Part shown: piece by piece, positions 21,295 through 34,200 of the stretch
Layout of the letters: each line of letters begins with the position of its first letter
Numbering within the stretch: the first letter of the stretch is position 1
Assembly: GCA_963971285.1 (NCBI GenBank)
Contig: OZ020244.1
Location: 3,968,001 to 4,032,000, forward strand
Source of the DNA: Astropecten irregularis
Lineage: Eukaryota; Echinodermata; Asteroidea; Paxillosida; Astropectinidae
Reading direction: 5' to 3'
DNA length: 64,000 bases
Translations under genes and position numbers: made by a program
Notes under the pieces: model-generated
Databases searched by the model: none
The model's input: the letters and a program-made list of their open reading frames with translations, nothing else
Told to the model about the DNA's origin: nothing

Positions 21295-21395
21295 TAAATC
21301 AAGTGCTGGCTCAGGTAGGATTCGAACCTATGAGCTCCTGCTTAGTGCGTACTAGTGAAGATGCCATACCACTAGAACACCAAGCTATAACTAGT
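21295..21395 (-). mobile_element. tRNA-like SINE head (type S3)
   Basis: On the minus strand GTTCTAGTGGTATGGCATCT ... AGGTTCGAATCCTACCTGAG, with D-arm and T-arm similarity. The sister copy is at 34795-34870. The acceptor stem does not pair well, so this is not called as a tRNA gene. Confidence 0.6.
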
Positions 21396-21629
21396 TACCG
21401 GTAATACTCTAAGCATACCCTCAGCCCAACATATCACAGATAATGTTTGATAACCAGTGATTTTGGGGAGTATTTATTGGGCCAACGGTGGGCTCATTTA
21501 CATTTTCATAAATGGAGGAACATTCCACTTTTCTTAAAGGGTGGATCAGACCATATTACATGGGACAATAATTTAAAGTGAGTCTGAACGACTAGGGTGA
21601 AATATAATTCCACGCACCAGGCATAATGG

Positions 21630-21801
21630 ACCTTTCCCATGAAATATGTTGATTAGATATGTGCATGCGAAAATGCATCACTGGTTGGCAAGCTACATGC
21701 CCTCTGCGTTGTATGTGGTACATGTACATGCAACTTTCTTGCCAACCAGTAGTGCATTTGCGCATGCCCATATCTAATTAGCATATTTCATGGGAAAGGT
21801 C
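21630..21801. mobile_element. J foldback MITE (172 bp hairpin)
   Basis: GACCTTTCCCATGAAATATG and its reverse complement CATATTTCATGGGAAAGGTC at the two ends. The arms pair for most of their length (GCATGCG, GGTTGGCAAG). Confidence 0.8.
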
Positions 21802-22365
21802 AATTCTACAAAATTCCTTGGAATACTATGAACATATAGTTTCACAAAGCCAGAAAGTTCAGCACTAATTTCATGTCATTTTATTGCTCTTTAAACATTA
21901 CAAATCATGCACACATCGGTAATATTAAATTAGAAAAAATTTAAAAATCATATCTGCCGGACATATACAAGTATATACCAGAAATGTACCCATAAATTTG
22001 AATTATGGATTCAATTTCTGCTTGTGACATTCAAATTGGTCGTCAATTCTTGCATAATCTTGCTTATTTTAATTATTCACATGCATTCAAAATTATTTAG
22101 TATACATTTTTTCTCTATTCTTTTTATTTGCATAATTTTCCTGAATATTTGCACTGATATCTTTTTTAATAAATGATTTTTCTTTTTAAGAAGTTGTGCT
22201 GATAGATATTAACAGGTTTTACATTGATTCAAACAATCTTTTTACAGATAGCACAACGATGGATATTTTCTTTTCCAATACCCGCAAAATAGACCATTAT
22301 AATGGCTATTTATTCTTAACAGTCATAAACCCTTTTGAACCCTCAGCATGTACACAAATGTAACC
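21802..22365. other. AT-rich intergenic DNA
   Basis: Long AT-rich tract; no feature recognised. Confidence 0.4.
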
Positions 22366-22367
22366 GT

Positions 22368-22543
22368 TAACTGACATTGAACCCTTACCCTCTGCACCTA
22401 CCACACAAGACAAGAGCTGCTTACCACACACTACCACAGTCTCCACAGGGGGACTGGATCATAAACCAAGCATTACCACACAAACCACACTGTGGTGTAT
22501 TGTGGTATTCAGGATAAATGTGGTATGCAGGAGGGTAAGGGTA
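22368..22543. mobile_element. F element (ACCACA-rich)
   Basis: CCCTCTGCACCTACCACACA, then CACTACCACAGTCTCC and CACACTGTGGTGTATTGTGG, ending GGTATGCAGGAGGGTAAGGG. Copies at 27205, 36805 and 51600. Confidence 0.7.
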
Positions 22544-22545
22544 AA

Positions 22546-22646
22546 ATACACGGGTTTACACTTCAAAGTGCGCATGCGTGATAGTGCCTCATTTTGAAGT
22601 CGCGATCAAAATCTAAGATGGCCGCCAAGGTGTAAACCCGTGTATT
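22546..22646. mobile_element. G MITE (101 bp)
   Basis: Inverted ends ATACACGGGTTTACAC / GTGTAAACCCGTGTAT. Interior TGCGCATGCG and AAGATGGCCGCCAAGG. Confidence 0.8.
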
Positions 22647-23339
22647 CCAATGACCCATTGTAAAAAGCTTGTACAAATGTCGATACATTTTAAATATCTG
22701 CCATTTGTGAAAAGCACACACAATAACATAGCAACAGTCCACTGACAGAAATTTTCTATGATTTTTGGTCATATTTTTGAATGAAAATGTCTGGAGAAAT
22801 AATACTGTTAACCGAACCTGAAACCTTCTTTCCCACTTCAAAAATAAACAAAATGAAAAACTGGCACTTAAAAATGATTGTAAATTGTTAGATCTTGCAG
22901 GACCATTAATAATATAATACAAGGCACTGTGTATCAGCACATCATCGTTCTTACCATCGTATTAAATTTCTTATAAAGCCCTTTTAAATTCTCTTTATTA
23001 TGAACATTATAATCAAAAGTTAAAAATAGATCTCGATTGCTTATAATGTACAATATATTATATTTAATATCAATATCAGTTTTCTCTTTATTAAGTCGTT
23101 CAGTTTTGGTCATAGGAGCGTAGAAAATAATGTCCAGTCGAACCTATTAATACGGGGTCGCTGGACTAACCAAAAATGTTTGTGTTAAGCAGGATTCCGT
23201 ATTAAGTGGGATCCACCATTTTGTCAATTGAAGTACACATGTACGTGCATACATGTACATATTCACAGTATACACTTTGTAATCCATAAATACAAGTCAA
23301 GTCCATGTTTAAAATAAGTCATTTGCGATTTGAATCTGA
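22647..23339. other. Unique intergenic DNA
   Basis: AT-rich; open frame 22563-22940 (minus) has no family similarity and runs out of the G element. Not called as a gene. Confidence 0.4.
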
Positions 23340-23700
23340 ATAGTATATGGTACACAGACTTCTTTAATTGCACACTAACACCCCAGTTTGAATTTCCCAG
23401 ACTAAAGACTCTGTTGCTATATCACATGATTCGGGCCAAGCTTTTGCATAGTGATACCCATCTCTGGAATGGACTGGTTCCTTTGTGCCATTCTTATCCA
23501 TTATGAACAGTGCATTGGTGCATGATGTCTGTTATGTAACTAAGCAAAAGCTTGCCCCGAATCATGTGATATAGCAATAGTGTCTTTAGTCTGGAGAATT
23601 TAGGTTTTGATGTTTATGTACAGCGAAAGAATTCAGTGTACCAGATATTGTTCAATTTAATAACACAAAAAGGCTAATTAGGAAGTAATTTTGGCTGGAT
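23340..23700. mobile_element. K foldback element
   Basis: The left arm (GAATTTCCCAGACTAAAGAC, TTTGTGCCATTC) is the reverse complement of the right arm (GCTTGCCCCGAATCATGTGA, GTCTTTAGTCTGGAGAATT). A single arm occurs at 18939. Confidence 0.65.
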
Positions 23701-24060
23701 AAATTTCATTTTGTCGAATTGTCACAGATGTCTAACGACAATTCATTTAAATATGCAAGAATAATATAAAACAATACTTGCAATGCAATGTTATCTTGGA
23801 ATGACGATTGATTTTAAAACCACCACAGAAAATCTTGATTTTTGGCTCGCATTCTTAAATTCCTTTACTTCCAGAACAAAAGTGACTCCTGTGACTGAAC
23901 ATACAAGTCAATATAACTTATCTTTATCATTTATTCTGAGCTGTTTAATACTGGTTTCTGTAAAATCTTGTGTTCACATTCTAATGAAATATTGGTTTGG
24001 ATACTCAAGGCACTAGGCTAGCTTAAGTCTTTAAACAAATTATTTTTTACCATTTATCTA

Positions 24061-24228
24061 TATAGAGGTTATTCATGTGACGTCATTGGACGTCAAGCAC
24101 AATGCTTACACACGCGAAACAATACGCTTCATAGACATGCAACGTAGTGTCCTACGCATAACCATGGACTACATAGAAAAGCTTGACGGCCAATCATGCT
24201 TTTAAGATGTCTATGAAAAACCTCTATA
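24061..24228. mobile_element. L foldback MITE
   Basis: TATAGAGGTTATTCATG ... CTATGAAAAACCTCTATA, 168 bp, ends compatible with TA target duplication. Confidence 0.65.
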
Positions 24229-24724
24229 GCCTTAGAAATAAAGTTCATCAGGCAATTGCTGATCTGTGACCAAGTTTCAAATGAGTCAACGTTTTCACCC
24301 CAAATTTATCCTAATTTTTTAAGATTTTGACCGAAATAAAATTTTTAGACAAAATAAATAAACACATTCCTTTCTATCAGTAAAATTGTAAAAACAAAAC
24401 TGACTTCAAGACTTATTATATAAAATTAAGTCACTTTATTCATTCAAAAAAATATCATTGAATATTTATTAAGAAAATAAGTTCATTTTATTCCACTCGT
24501 AAAATAGATAATCTATCAGTATTTTGCTGCTTAGTAAGATTTAACTGCTTATTTTATTCTAATTTCTTAAGCTGGAAGTTGTAATATTACTGAACATCTT
24601 TGCCCATATGTGCACACATATTGCACTTTATTTCTTATATCGCCAACTTGGTCCATATAGGGTTGTGATGTTGACTTGAATATACAGTTGTGTGATTAAC
24701 AAGTAACTTGTGCAAATTACTATA

Positions 24725-25000
24725 GGAATCATCAAAATAACCACAAGGGAATCTGACTGGATTTATTTCAAGGCATTGAAAGGTGACAAAAGAAAAATTG
24801 ACTGGGTATTTGAACGAGCAATCCTTGGAATACCGTACCGGTGTTCTACCAATTGAACTACCCAGCTCTATGTTGGTGGTGCCCCAAATAGTCAATTATC
24901 TTTGTTCGTTTGGCAGTCAGAAGTCATGAAACAACTCACATACCACTATATCCCAAGGATCTTTTAAGATCTTGAGAAATGGTACATGGGGGATCACTGT
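24725..25000 (-). mobile_element. tRNA-derived SINE (S1), minus, downstream of FGD gene
   Basis: The minus strand carries the head, GTAGTTCAATTGGTAGAACA-like A box, GTTCAAATACCCAGTCAAT and the tail CCCTTGTGGTTATTTTGATG. It provides one of the candidate AATAAA signals for the FGD gene. Confidence 0.75.
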
Positions 25001-25102
25001 AAGAATGCGGATTTTTAATCAACATATTATCTAGCCTTAGTTAGAGGTAAATAAGTTGGATAGGTTTAGGGGGTGGGGTGTTGTCAACAGCCCTGTCATC
25101 TT

Positions 25103-25237
25103 TCAGAGGTGTGTTGCTTCGGTCATAAGTTTGGCCCACTTCTCAGCGATGGGTTTGGTCTCGGCTCGAAGGTGGAACAAGACCTTTGACTTGTGGCAAA
25201 GCTGCAACACCAGACCAGAGTCCACTCCCTCAAATGG
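25103..25237 (-). CDS. FGD6: FGD gene terminal exon: PH2 second half and stop
   Basis: Acceptor TTTCTTCTTACAG, 44 codons and TGA (25105-25103): PFEGVDSGLVLQLCHKSKVL then FHLRAETKPIAEKWAKLM and TEATHL. The PH-domain C-terminal Trp is present. Downstream on the minus strand, AATAAA hexamers occur at 24762-24767 (inside a SINE) and 24627-24632, giving a candidate 3' UTR of 340-480 nt. Confidence 0.94.
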   Translation of the reverse strand, partial: PFEGVDSGLVLQLCHKSKVLFHLRAETKPIAEKWAKLMTEATHL

Positions 25238-28200
25238 CTGTAAGAAGAAAAAAAGAAAATTAATTAAAATTAATTACAGGAATTATTAAAATCCTCTTTT
25301 GCCAAAGCCTAAATGATCAGTGTTAGGAAGGCCTGACACGTTTTGATCCTAGTAGGATCTTTCTCAAAAGCTAAATGGTCAGACGTTTCCACCCTAGCAA
25401 GATCTTTCTCAAAGGCTAAATGGCCAGAGTTAGGAGGGCCTGACGTTTCAATCCTAGCAGGATCTTAAGGCTAAATGGTCAGAGTTAGGAGGGCCTGATG
25501 TTTGGATCCTAGCAGGATCTTTCTCAAAGGCTAAATGGTCAGAGTTAGGAGGTCCTGACGTTTCGATCCTAACAGGATCTTTCTCAAAGGCATTTGGGAT
25601 TTGTCTAAGTAACTAATCATCCTTACCTCATTAAGTAGTTGTATCTCGTAGCCCAGTAGCGGCATGCTCTCCAGAGCTGCTACATCCTCACACGCCTTGT
25701 ACTTGTACAAGACTTTCTCCTTTAGGACGTACCACTGTCTCTTCCAGTCTTTCTTGCGTCTGAGCATTAGGTAGCCACTCATGGTGGTGTCTAGCTCGTT
25801 AGCACTAACCTGTTAGTGCAAGAACAAAGTGAACATGATGGTTTTTATTTTGGTAATTTACTTTTAGTAATATCAAGTAGCATGTCTCCTGCTTTTAGAT
25901 TTCTGAGCTAGCTGAAACCTTTCTCAAATCTCGGCTCTGGTTTAGGCTCCGGCTGCGTTTCTAAACCATATGCTGAAAATACAGGTTGTGGTTTTACATT
26001 GAAGCTGAAGCTCTGTTCTTTTCAAACCAGGGAATCTACTTCCAAACCGCAGCCAAAAAGCCTTAATTTTGATTCCTGTTATTTTAGAATGGATTCACAA
26101 AATGGAGCTGGAGCAGAGCTATGACAAAGGCTAAAAGAACGAATGTCGGTTAACAGCAGGGCTGATAATGAGTACTAACTGGGAGCTTGGACAATAAATG
26201 ATACCTGGTGCTTCTTAAACGTACCAGGTAGTTAACAATAAATCATACTTGGTGCTTCTTAAACGTACCAGGTACTTCATGAGCAGTGGTTCTATTGAAT
26301 GTGAGGGGAAGGGTCGAAAACTTGCACATTTATTTTTAGTATCATTATGAATCATAGCTCTCCACTTAACTCATACTTGTCATAGGCTTAACTGTCTATT
26401 TTCTCCTTCATTACCAAATTACCTGTTTGAGTGCGGAGGGTCTGATAACCAGTTTAGCGGATCTTTTCCTCTTGCTCTTTCCCTTGCTACGATCCTTCCC
26501 ATCCTCAATGTCCTCACTTTGCTTGTCTCCTGAAGATTGAAGTAGAGAATAAGATAAGGATTTCAAAGAGGAAATTCTAAAAAAATATCTGGTCGTTAAA
26601 CATATTTCTGTCTGAAATGCTGTATTTATCCAAAGACCAAAAACAGTGTTGATCTCAAAGGTCCAAACCTCACACAATTACAAATACCTCACAATTTTTC
26701 GCTTTTTTTTTTACTCTTTCCAATGATCAATTGAGCTGAAAAATTAACAGGTTTTTTTTTTGTTTCATGACAAATAACAAAGTACCGAAGTAGCTGAGCA
26801 TAGGGTTGTAGGGTTGCATAAAGTAACTTATCAGCACCACTGGCAAAGCTTGACAATTCCCTTAATAAATGACAAACCTTACCTTTAACAAGAGTGTTGT
26901 AGCACTGGTCGCAGACCCTGGCAGCCTTGTTGGCTAGATACAACAACGGAACCTTATTTGATGAGCAGTTACCACAAATCACCTGTAGAGAAAGACAAAT
27001 CACATTGAACACTAATTGATTGGTCAGAAACATTAACATGTGTCAATTTGTATAGTGTTTCATATATACTCAGGCAAGGCAATTCATTTGCACTGTAACT
27101 GATAAGCATAATTATGAGATTGTTATTTTGAATGGTAAATTGAAGGGCTACCATTGCTAAGACACTTTGTTGGACCTATAATAAGCATTACAGCACATGA
27201 ATCCTGAATCCTAACCCTCTAGCTGCTTACCACACATTACCAAAGTCTCCTCAGGGGGACTGGATCAAAAACCAAGCCACGAAAACCATACTGTGGTAAC
27301 CACAGGAAAAACAATGTACCGTAAACTGTAGTATGCAAGTAGGCTAAGGTTAAGATCTAATGTCACATTTATACTGTGGTTAAGTCAAGTAGTCAGGATA
27401 CCACACAAAAACCCTATTTGCTTTACGAAACAGAGGCTCAGGCTCTGGCTCCATTTCGTGAATCCATTCTAAAATAACGGGTTTCAAAATAGAGGCTTTT
27501 GGCTGTGGTTCGGAAGTAGATTCTCTGGTTTGAAAAGGAAAACAGAGCTTCAGCTTCAATGAAAAACCACAACCTATATTTTCAGCATATGGATGCCTGA
27601 GCCTGAGCATTTTGTAAACCCCTATGAAACAACTTCTTTAGTCTTACCTTGCCACAAGCCCTGCAATGATGCCTGCGCCATGTAATGGTGAACTCACAGG
27701 TACAAATCATGCACATAGTGACACGGGCATCCGGTATCCAGGCTGGGGCTTTACGACCCAAACTCTGAGTGTCCCCATCCGAAAACAGCTGTTAACAGAC
27801 CAAAAAATAGACAAAATCAATTAATTTGGCAAGTTCTGAACATGAAAACATTCTAATATTGTGGCGGTGCTCTTACCAACTGAGCTATCCAGCCCTACAT
27901 TGGTGGTGTCCCAAATAGTCAATTATCTTTGTTTGTTTGGCAGTCAGAAGCCATGAAACCACTCACATACCGCTATATCCCAAGGATCATTTAAGATATG
28001 CACAGCATTGGCAATGCTGCAACCTGAGAAACAGTACATGGGGAATCACTCAAAGAGGATGCAGCTTTTTAATCAATATAATCATCAAATAACCACAGGT
28101 GAAACAGACTATTAATTTTGACAGTCAGCAGCCATGAAACCGCTCGCATAACTCTATATCCCAAGGATCATTTAAGATGCATGCAGCATTAGCAATGCTG

Positions 28201-31200
28201 CAACCTGAGAAACAGTACATGGTGGAAATCACCCTTCATCTTTCAGGCAATAAGAATGATAAAATCTATCAAATATTGTCAAGTTGCAAACATTTATAAG
28301 AAAAAAGTGATGTAGCTTGACGCAACGCTGTCATGGTAGCTGGTATCCATCGTTGTATGTGGCAAGCAATCCTATATTCCGGGAAGTAACTGGTAAACTC
28401 TGCAATAAGCTGTTACCAGTATACCGCCTGAAATACAGTAGCACTGCCTAGACGACCTCCAAAAGATGGTTGCACGGTTGCTCTCCCTCAGAAAGAAATT
28501 TAACAAAGTTTTGTCCTCTGGAACTTATCCCATTGTTGTGTAGTTATTTTGTCCCATTGAGATAAACAATAAACTTAAGTGAGGCTCTCTTGAGCATGTA
28601 TTCGACTTAGGGTTGATTTCACCAAACTCATCGTAACTTACTATCAATCGTAGGACTTATGGTGTATTGCAGCCATGTAGGATACGATGGGTTACCCTTC
28701 ATAACTCAAGTTACGATCGATCATAGGGCTTCTGAAATCGACCCAGACCTCTGATTTTGGTGAAGGTTCTTAAAATACTGCTTGTAGATTTGAAAGATTT
28801 GATTTTGAGTTTAAAATCCTAACAAGTTTCTTCCTAAAGCACTTTACATAGACCCTTTTGCTGTAAAAGCTAGCCTAAGGAATTTTGTGTACCAAATTTG
28901 AGCTTAGTGTCGAACAATGCACTTCTTTCCACAAAAGTGTCCATTAAGAATTCTATTAATGTTTTTACCAATAAAAAGCTTCTTGAAATTTTAGAGTGCA
29001 ATCCAGTTTTTATTCCCATGGGCCTTTCCCAAACATTGCCTCTGGCTTTATTTTTTGCTGCGGTTCAGAAGTAGATTCTCTGGTTTGAAAAAGATAACAG
29101 AGCTTCAGCTTCAATGAAAAACCACTACTTATGTACGACTTTATGGATGACAGAGCCGAAGCCAGAGAATCTGCCAAACTTTAAGAAAGGTTGCAGCTCC
29201 AAACAGTACCAAGATAACTCTAAAGCTCCATATCCATCATACTGTTTGCTTTGTGGTCAGACTTTTGGGTCTTTTCTCTTGATTTGTGTTTAACGGCTAC
29301 ATGTATGATTATGCTCTTCTCTTATAAACATAAATTAATTTACCTGTGGATGTAGCATTGCGAATGAGCTTCTTTTGCTGGCGTACTCTGTGATGGCTTT
29401 GTTGAGTGCTGCAATCCAGTCATCTCTTGCTTCTGGTGTACTGTATATCAAAAACACAAAGTATATATAAGGATAAGACTTACAACCCCTATTACTGTGA
29501 GTGAACCCACCCGCTTTTTGTGCGACAACAAGAAATTTTGCACTCCTCCGCACTCTTAACTCCTACAGGGTGTATGTTCCTTGATAAACCGCAAGTTGTG
29601 TATACTATTGTTTCCAAACCATGAAAATAAATAGAGTATGTTAACATTACTGTCATAGAAAAGTGAACAAAGACAAATTTACTAGAGCGAACCACAAGTA
29701 TCCATCTTGGAGGGCTGAATACAAAGGTTCATACAAAAATGCTCTCACCATCGTTTGTTTAAGCCATTAGTAAGTTAAATACTTCATTGTATCTGGCACG
29801 GTAATATGGCCGACAGTGGCCTCAGTTGATACAAAAGCGTAGTCCGGATTTTTTTATATGTTATCCGTGATGGCAACCCCATTGTCCCTAAATGACATTC
29901 ATATGTTGTTATCAATTTAACTCACCTTGCAGCCAATGTGAAGGATCTCTGCACACTGATAATACTGAATTCATTTTTGTTATCTTCTTGAGCTGGTTTA
30001 CTAACCTGCAAAAACAAAACAGCAAAAACCATACAATCAATTTACAAAATGAATCAAGATAAACAAATGACCTACGAACTCTATCGAAAAAAATAAAAAA
30101 ACCAACTCATTTTTTTTTTATTAAACACAGGCATGCAACTTGGACTTTCCAAAAAAAGAGGAAATTCCAATCTTTACCATACTTTGTACAGTGTTTTTCA
30201 CTTTTCAATGGCATAAGAGTGAAGTGAAAAAAGAGGAAATCAGCTGATCCGAGGAAAAGTTGCATGCCCGAAAACATAAAGAATGGTTTTAATCTTACCC
30301 CAAGATCAAAACAATTTCCTGTCTTTGTTTTATTTATTTCTGGGTAATTACACCATTTCAGGTAGAAATATTTTAACGATATGTTTCTACCGGCACCATC
30401 TTCATAACCTGAAAGTTTACGTAAATCTGTGAACATTTCTGTTTGGGTATGTTACTTATCCTGTATTGTATCTAAGTTCGGTACAAGTATCTTCAAGTAT
30501 CTTACCCTCATGCCCGCCAATGACAAGACATTATGCAGCTTGTAGTTATACTGGCCAGGTGTCAACAGGAACGGGGTGGTGTATAACAGGATATCACTCA
30601 ACTGAAAATAACAACGCAACAAATAATTGGTTCAATGACAAGTCAAAAAACTTTGGCACAAAATACCTATGCAAGAAAGGCTTGGGTGCTTATTGGAGTA
30701 ATCTAAGTAAGGCTTGAGTGCTTATTGGAGTAATCAGGGATGAGATTGACCAATGATAAAAATGTCTGAAAACAGCTAATGGGGAGCATAAAAAGTTTAA
30801 ATCTGCAATTCTCCTATACTTTTGTACACAGCCTGTGAAATCAGATTTCAATCTGAGAAATCTCATCCCTGAGTAATATACCTAACAGAGGGTCGTGCAC
30901 AAACTTTACTTGACTTTCTCTAAACATCCTCCAAACCAATGAACTCGGACATATTTTCATATTGAGAGCATTCTACGTCTTCTATTGAATATGGACATTA
31001 AAAATATGTCTTTAAAAGGTAGCTGATACCTTAGACATTGAAATGTCTCCCTAATTCCTGATGTCTCCCAAATGTTCACTTTCAGACGCTAACCTGTCTC
31101 CCTAATCCCCTATTTGCACTTATATCACCAGTCCCACAAACAGGAAATGACTATTCCAAAGCTACTGATTAAATTAAATGTTTAACACAAGCATTCATTT

Positions 31201-34200
31201 TTTTACTCATCAAATGAAATATTTAACCAGGATACGTAAAAGAGATTGCAATATTACACAAGGCACTCACCAAGTAGAACCGTCGTGTCTGTGGAACTTT
31301 CCGTGATAACTTCAACAGGTCCCCTTCTTTGATGAAAACCTGTTGCAAATACCAACAATGAAAACAGATAGAATTGTCAGGTGAAGTCTTCATGCAACCT
31401 TAACTAAAATCATTTACAAATTATTCAAAATAGACCACTCTGGCATAAATCCTAATCCTTACACATGTGAGGTCAATATATGACAAATCCAATCTTGCAC
31501 ACATATGGTCAATCTACGGTTCAGGTTCAACTTGTATTTGGGTCATTCCACAAAGTTGGGGCACAATTTGTGACGCCGTCCCCTGTTACATCGGTAACTT
31601 CTACTGCCTGCTATTTTTACATTACAACAGAGTGAGTCATATTACTCTGCAAAGATAAAGCACAACTCAAGAACCTTGTAAGGATGCCAATTTAGAATCC
31701 ACATGAAGGTGACAAGATGTTTATTAACACTGATGTAACAAGGGACACCACAGCAAATTGTGCCCCAACTTGGTGGAATGACCCATTTACAAAAGCCAGC
31801 ATTGTTTGTGACATAAACACCATTCTTCCACACATATGGTCAGTCCATGCTGACAATATGTTACGTAAATCTACATCTTTTCACACACACAGTCTATCAA
31901 CGCTACAGGTTCAATTTGTATTCATAACATCTTGTTATCCGTTAGCAGGTGCAAGAGACAAGCTAAATGCAGGTGGCTATTTATACATGTTTATAATCCA
32001 TCTTGACTCACCCTTCCCGGGCGGACTATTTCGTGGTTGCCAACAAGACACTGTTGCAGCTGCAGAAGCTTGTCCAAATTATCCTGAAAGAAACGACCAA
32101 AACCACCAAAAATATTAAAAATTCTCAAATGAAAGCTGTGCAATCTTACAAATGAGGAAAGGTTCCCAAACATTAAGTGGCAATATTTCTCTGTGATCGG
32201 AATTATCATGTCATTCTAGTCCTTTTTTCAAAGTTAGTTTCAGGTAACATAACATCATACTTAGATAGCAGGGCATAAAGATGGCCCCTAGTACAAACTT
32301 ATTGTTGCAATGTTTCTGCCTGAAACGCTCTATTTATCCAGAAAAGAGTAAAAAACCAATGACCCCAAAAAAGTTTAACTCCGGTGAGTGTGAATAGAAT
32401 TTAATATACCATGGCGTTTAACACTGTATGGGACTGGGAATTTCACAGATGACTGTTACTGTATCCTTGATATTTTGCCAATGAATCTGTATTTCCTTGG
32501 CAAAAACCAAAGTTTGAAGTTACCTTCAAATCAGAGTAGAATGAAAGAGAATTTGTTTTGACTTACCCCTTGCTTCATGCTTTCATTGACATGGTTAGCA
32601 ACTTCACTCACTATGTTCAATGCAGCTGCAACGAAAAGAATAATTGACATGAATACATTTATCATAATATCTCATCCTTGTAGTTCAGATTTTTTCAATA
32701 CAGAGTTCCACGCTTACACATACCCCATGAGTGATTGACTATTGTTTAACAGTTGTTACTGAAGATTTAACTCAAATTATACAAGTAATGTACTACCGAA
32801 AACTGCTCAATAAAATATAGACCTGAAATTAATGCTTGGAGTTAGGAGGGCCTGACGTTTCAATCCTAGCAAGATCTTTCTTAAAGGCTGAATGGTCAGA
32901 GTTAGGAGGGCCTGATGTTTTGATCCTAGCAGGATCTTTCTCTAAGGTTAAATTGGTCAGAGTTAGTAGGGTCTGATGTTTCTATCCTAACAGAATCTTT
33001 CTCAAAAGCTAAAATGGTCAGAGTTAGGAGGGCCTGATGTTTCAATCCTAGCAGGATCTTTCTCAAAGGCTAAATGGTCAGAGTTGGGAGGGCCTGATGT
33101 TTCAATCCTAGCAGGATCTTTCTCAAAGGCTAAATGGTCAGAGGTAGGAGGGCCTGATGTTTCAATCCTAGCAGGATCTTTCTCAAAGGCTAAATGGTCA
33201 GAGTTAAGAGGGCCTGAGGATTCGATCCTAGCAGGATCTTTCTCAAAGGCTAAATGACTTGAGAGCAAGTACATGAAAGTCAAGATATTTAGAGCTTGAA
33301 ATGTTTCTTACCCACGGTATCTTTATAATCAGCTCCTTGAGTTTCACCATCAAGTTGCTTCAAATATTCTGTTGGACCAAAAAACCAACCATTAAAATAA
33401 TCAACAAATGTACAGTTAAGGAAAATACATACAAGGGACGCCTTTCGATGGTTGTCAAAGATTTGAAATGTAAAACCAACGCCTACCTGTTAACAGCAGC
33501 TTGTACTGTGGGATCCTCTGAATAGGTTTCAACATGTAGTGTCTCACAGCAAGATTCTGGCACCGCGGACTCGCCTAAAAAACCAAAAAAATATGAAGAA
33601 TGTATGATTAATAGTGCCCTGCCATTAATTTCACTCCTGAAATCATGTTCACCAGCTCAATACAAGAAGTAGAATCACTCCACATGACTATAACTTTGTA
33701 GAACTTGACCCTAACAGCCCCAAACCCCTCAAACTCCAACATGCTTTCTGTTGAGTTTTGGCTTGTTTGGTACCAAACAGTTAGGACCTGTTGTTGGACT
33801 TTGTTTGATTCAGTACCTAAGGTCTAAGAGTACACTGTTTCATTCTGACAGGTTTGGGGAAGTAAGGCACGAGACTTGTGAAAACAAATATTAGAGTTTG
33901 TGGCAGTGCACTGGTATTTATTTTGTGGGTAAGGTTACCCATGGCCTACAGCACAGTTGCTGGTGGAATTTGTGGTGGTGCACTTGTGTGTTGTGTACCA
34001 TTTTGCTGGTTTGGGACAGTTGGTCTACAGTCACACACCAAGGCATAGACACATCCATACCAATTCAATCAAACTTCAACAGCTGGAGCCTGTCTAAGTT
34101 TGTCCGGTTCAGTACCAATCGCTACCAAACCTGTGACCAACTGTTGAAGTATGTTGGATTCAGTATACTTCCTAGTACAAGGGTAAGGGGTTAGGCTTAG

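Noticed and set aside
22563..22940. 125-codon minus-strand gene
   Set aside because: It runs through a G MITE and AT-rich DNA and has no recognisable domain or splice context.
33002..33283. Protein gene with LAFEKDPARIE repeats
   Set aside because: The 60-mer array lies in an intron antisense-open on both strands; openness follows from period 60 and lack of stops in the unit.
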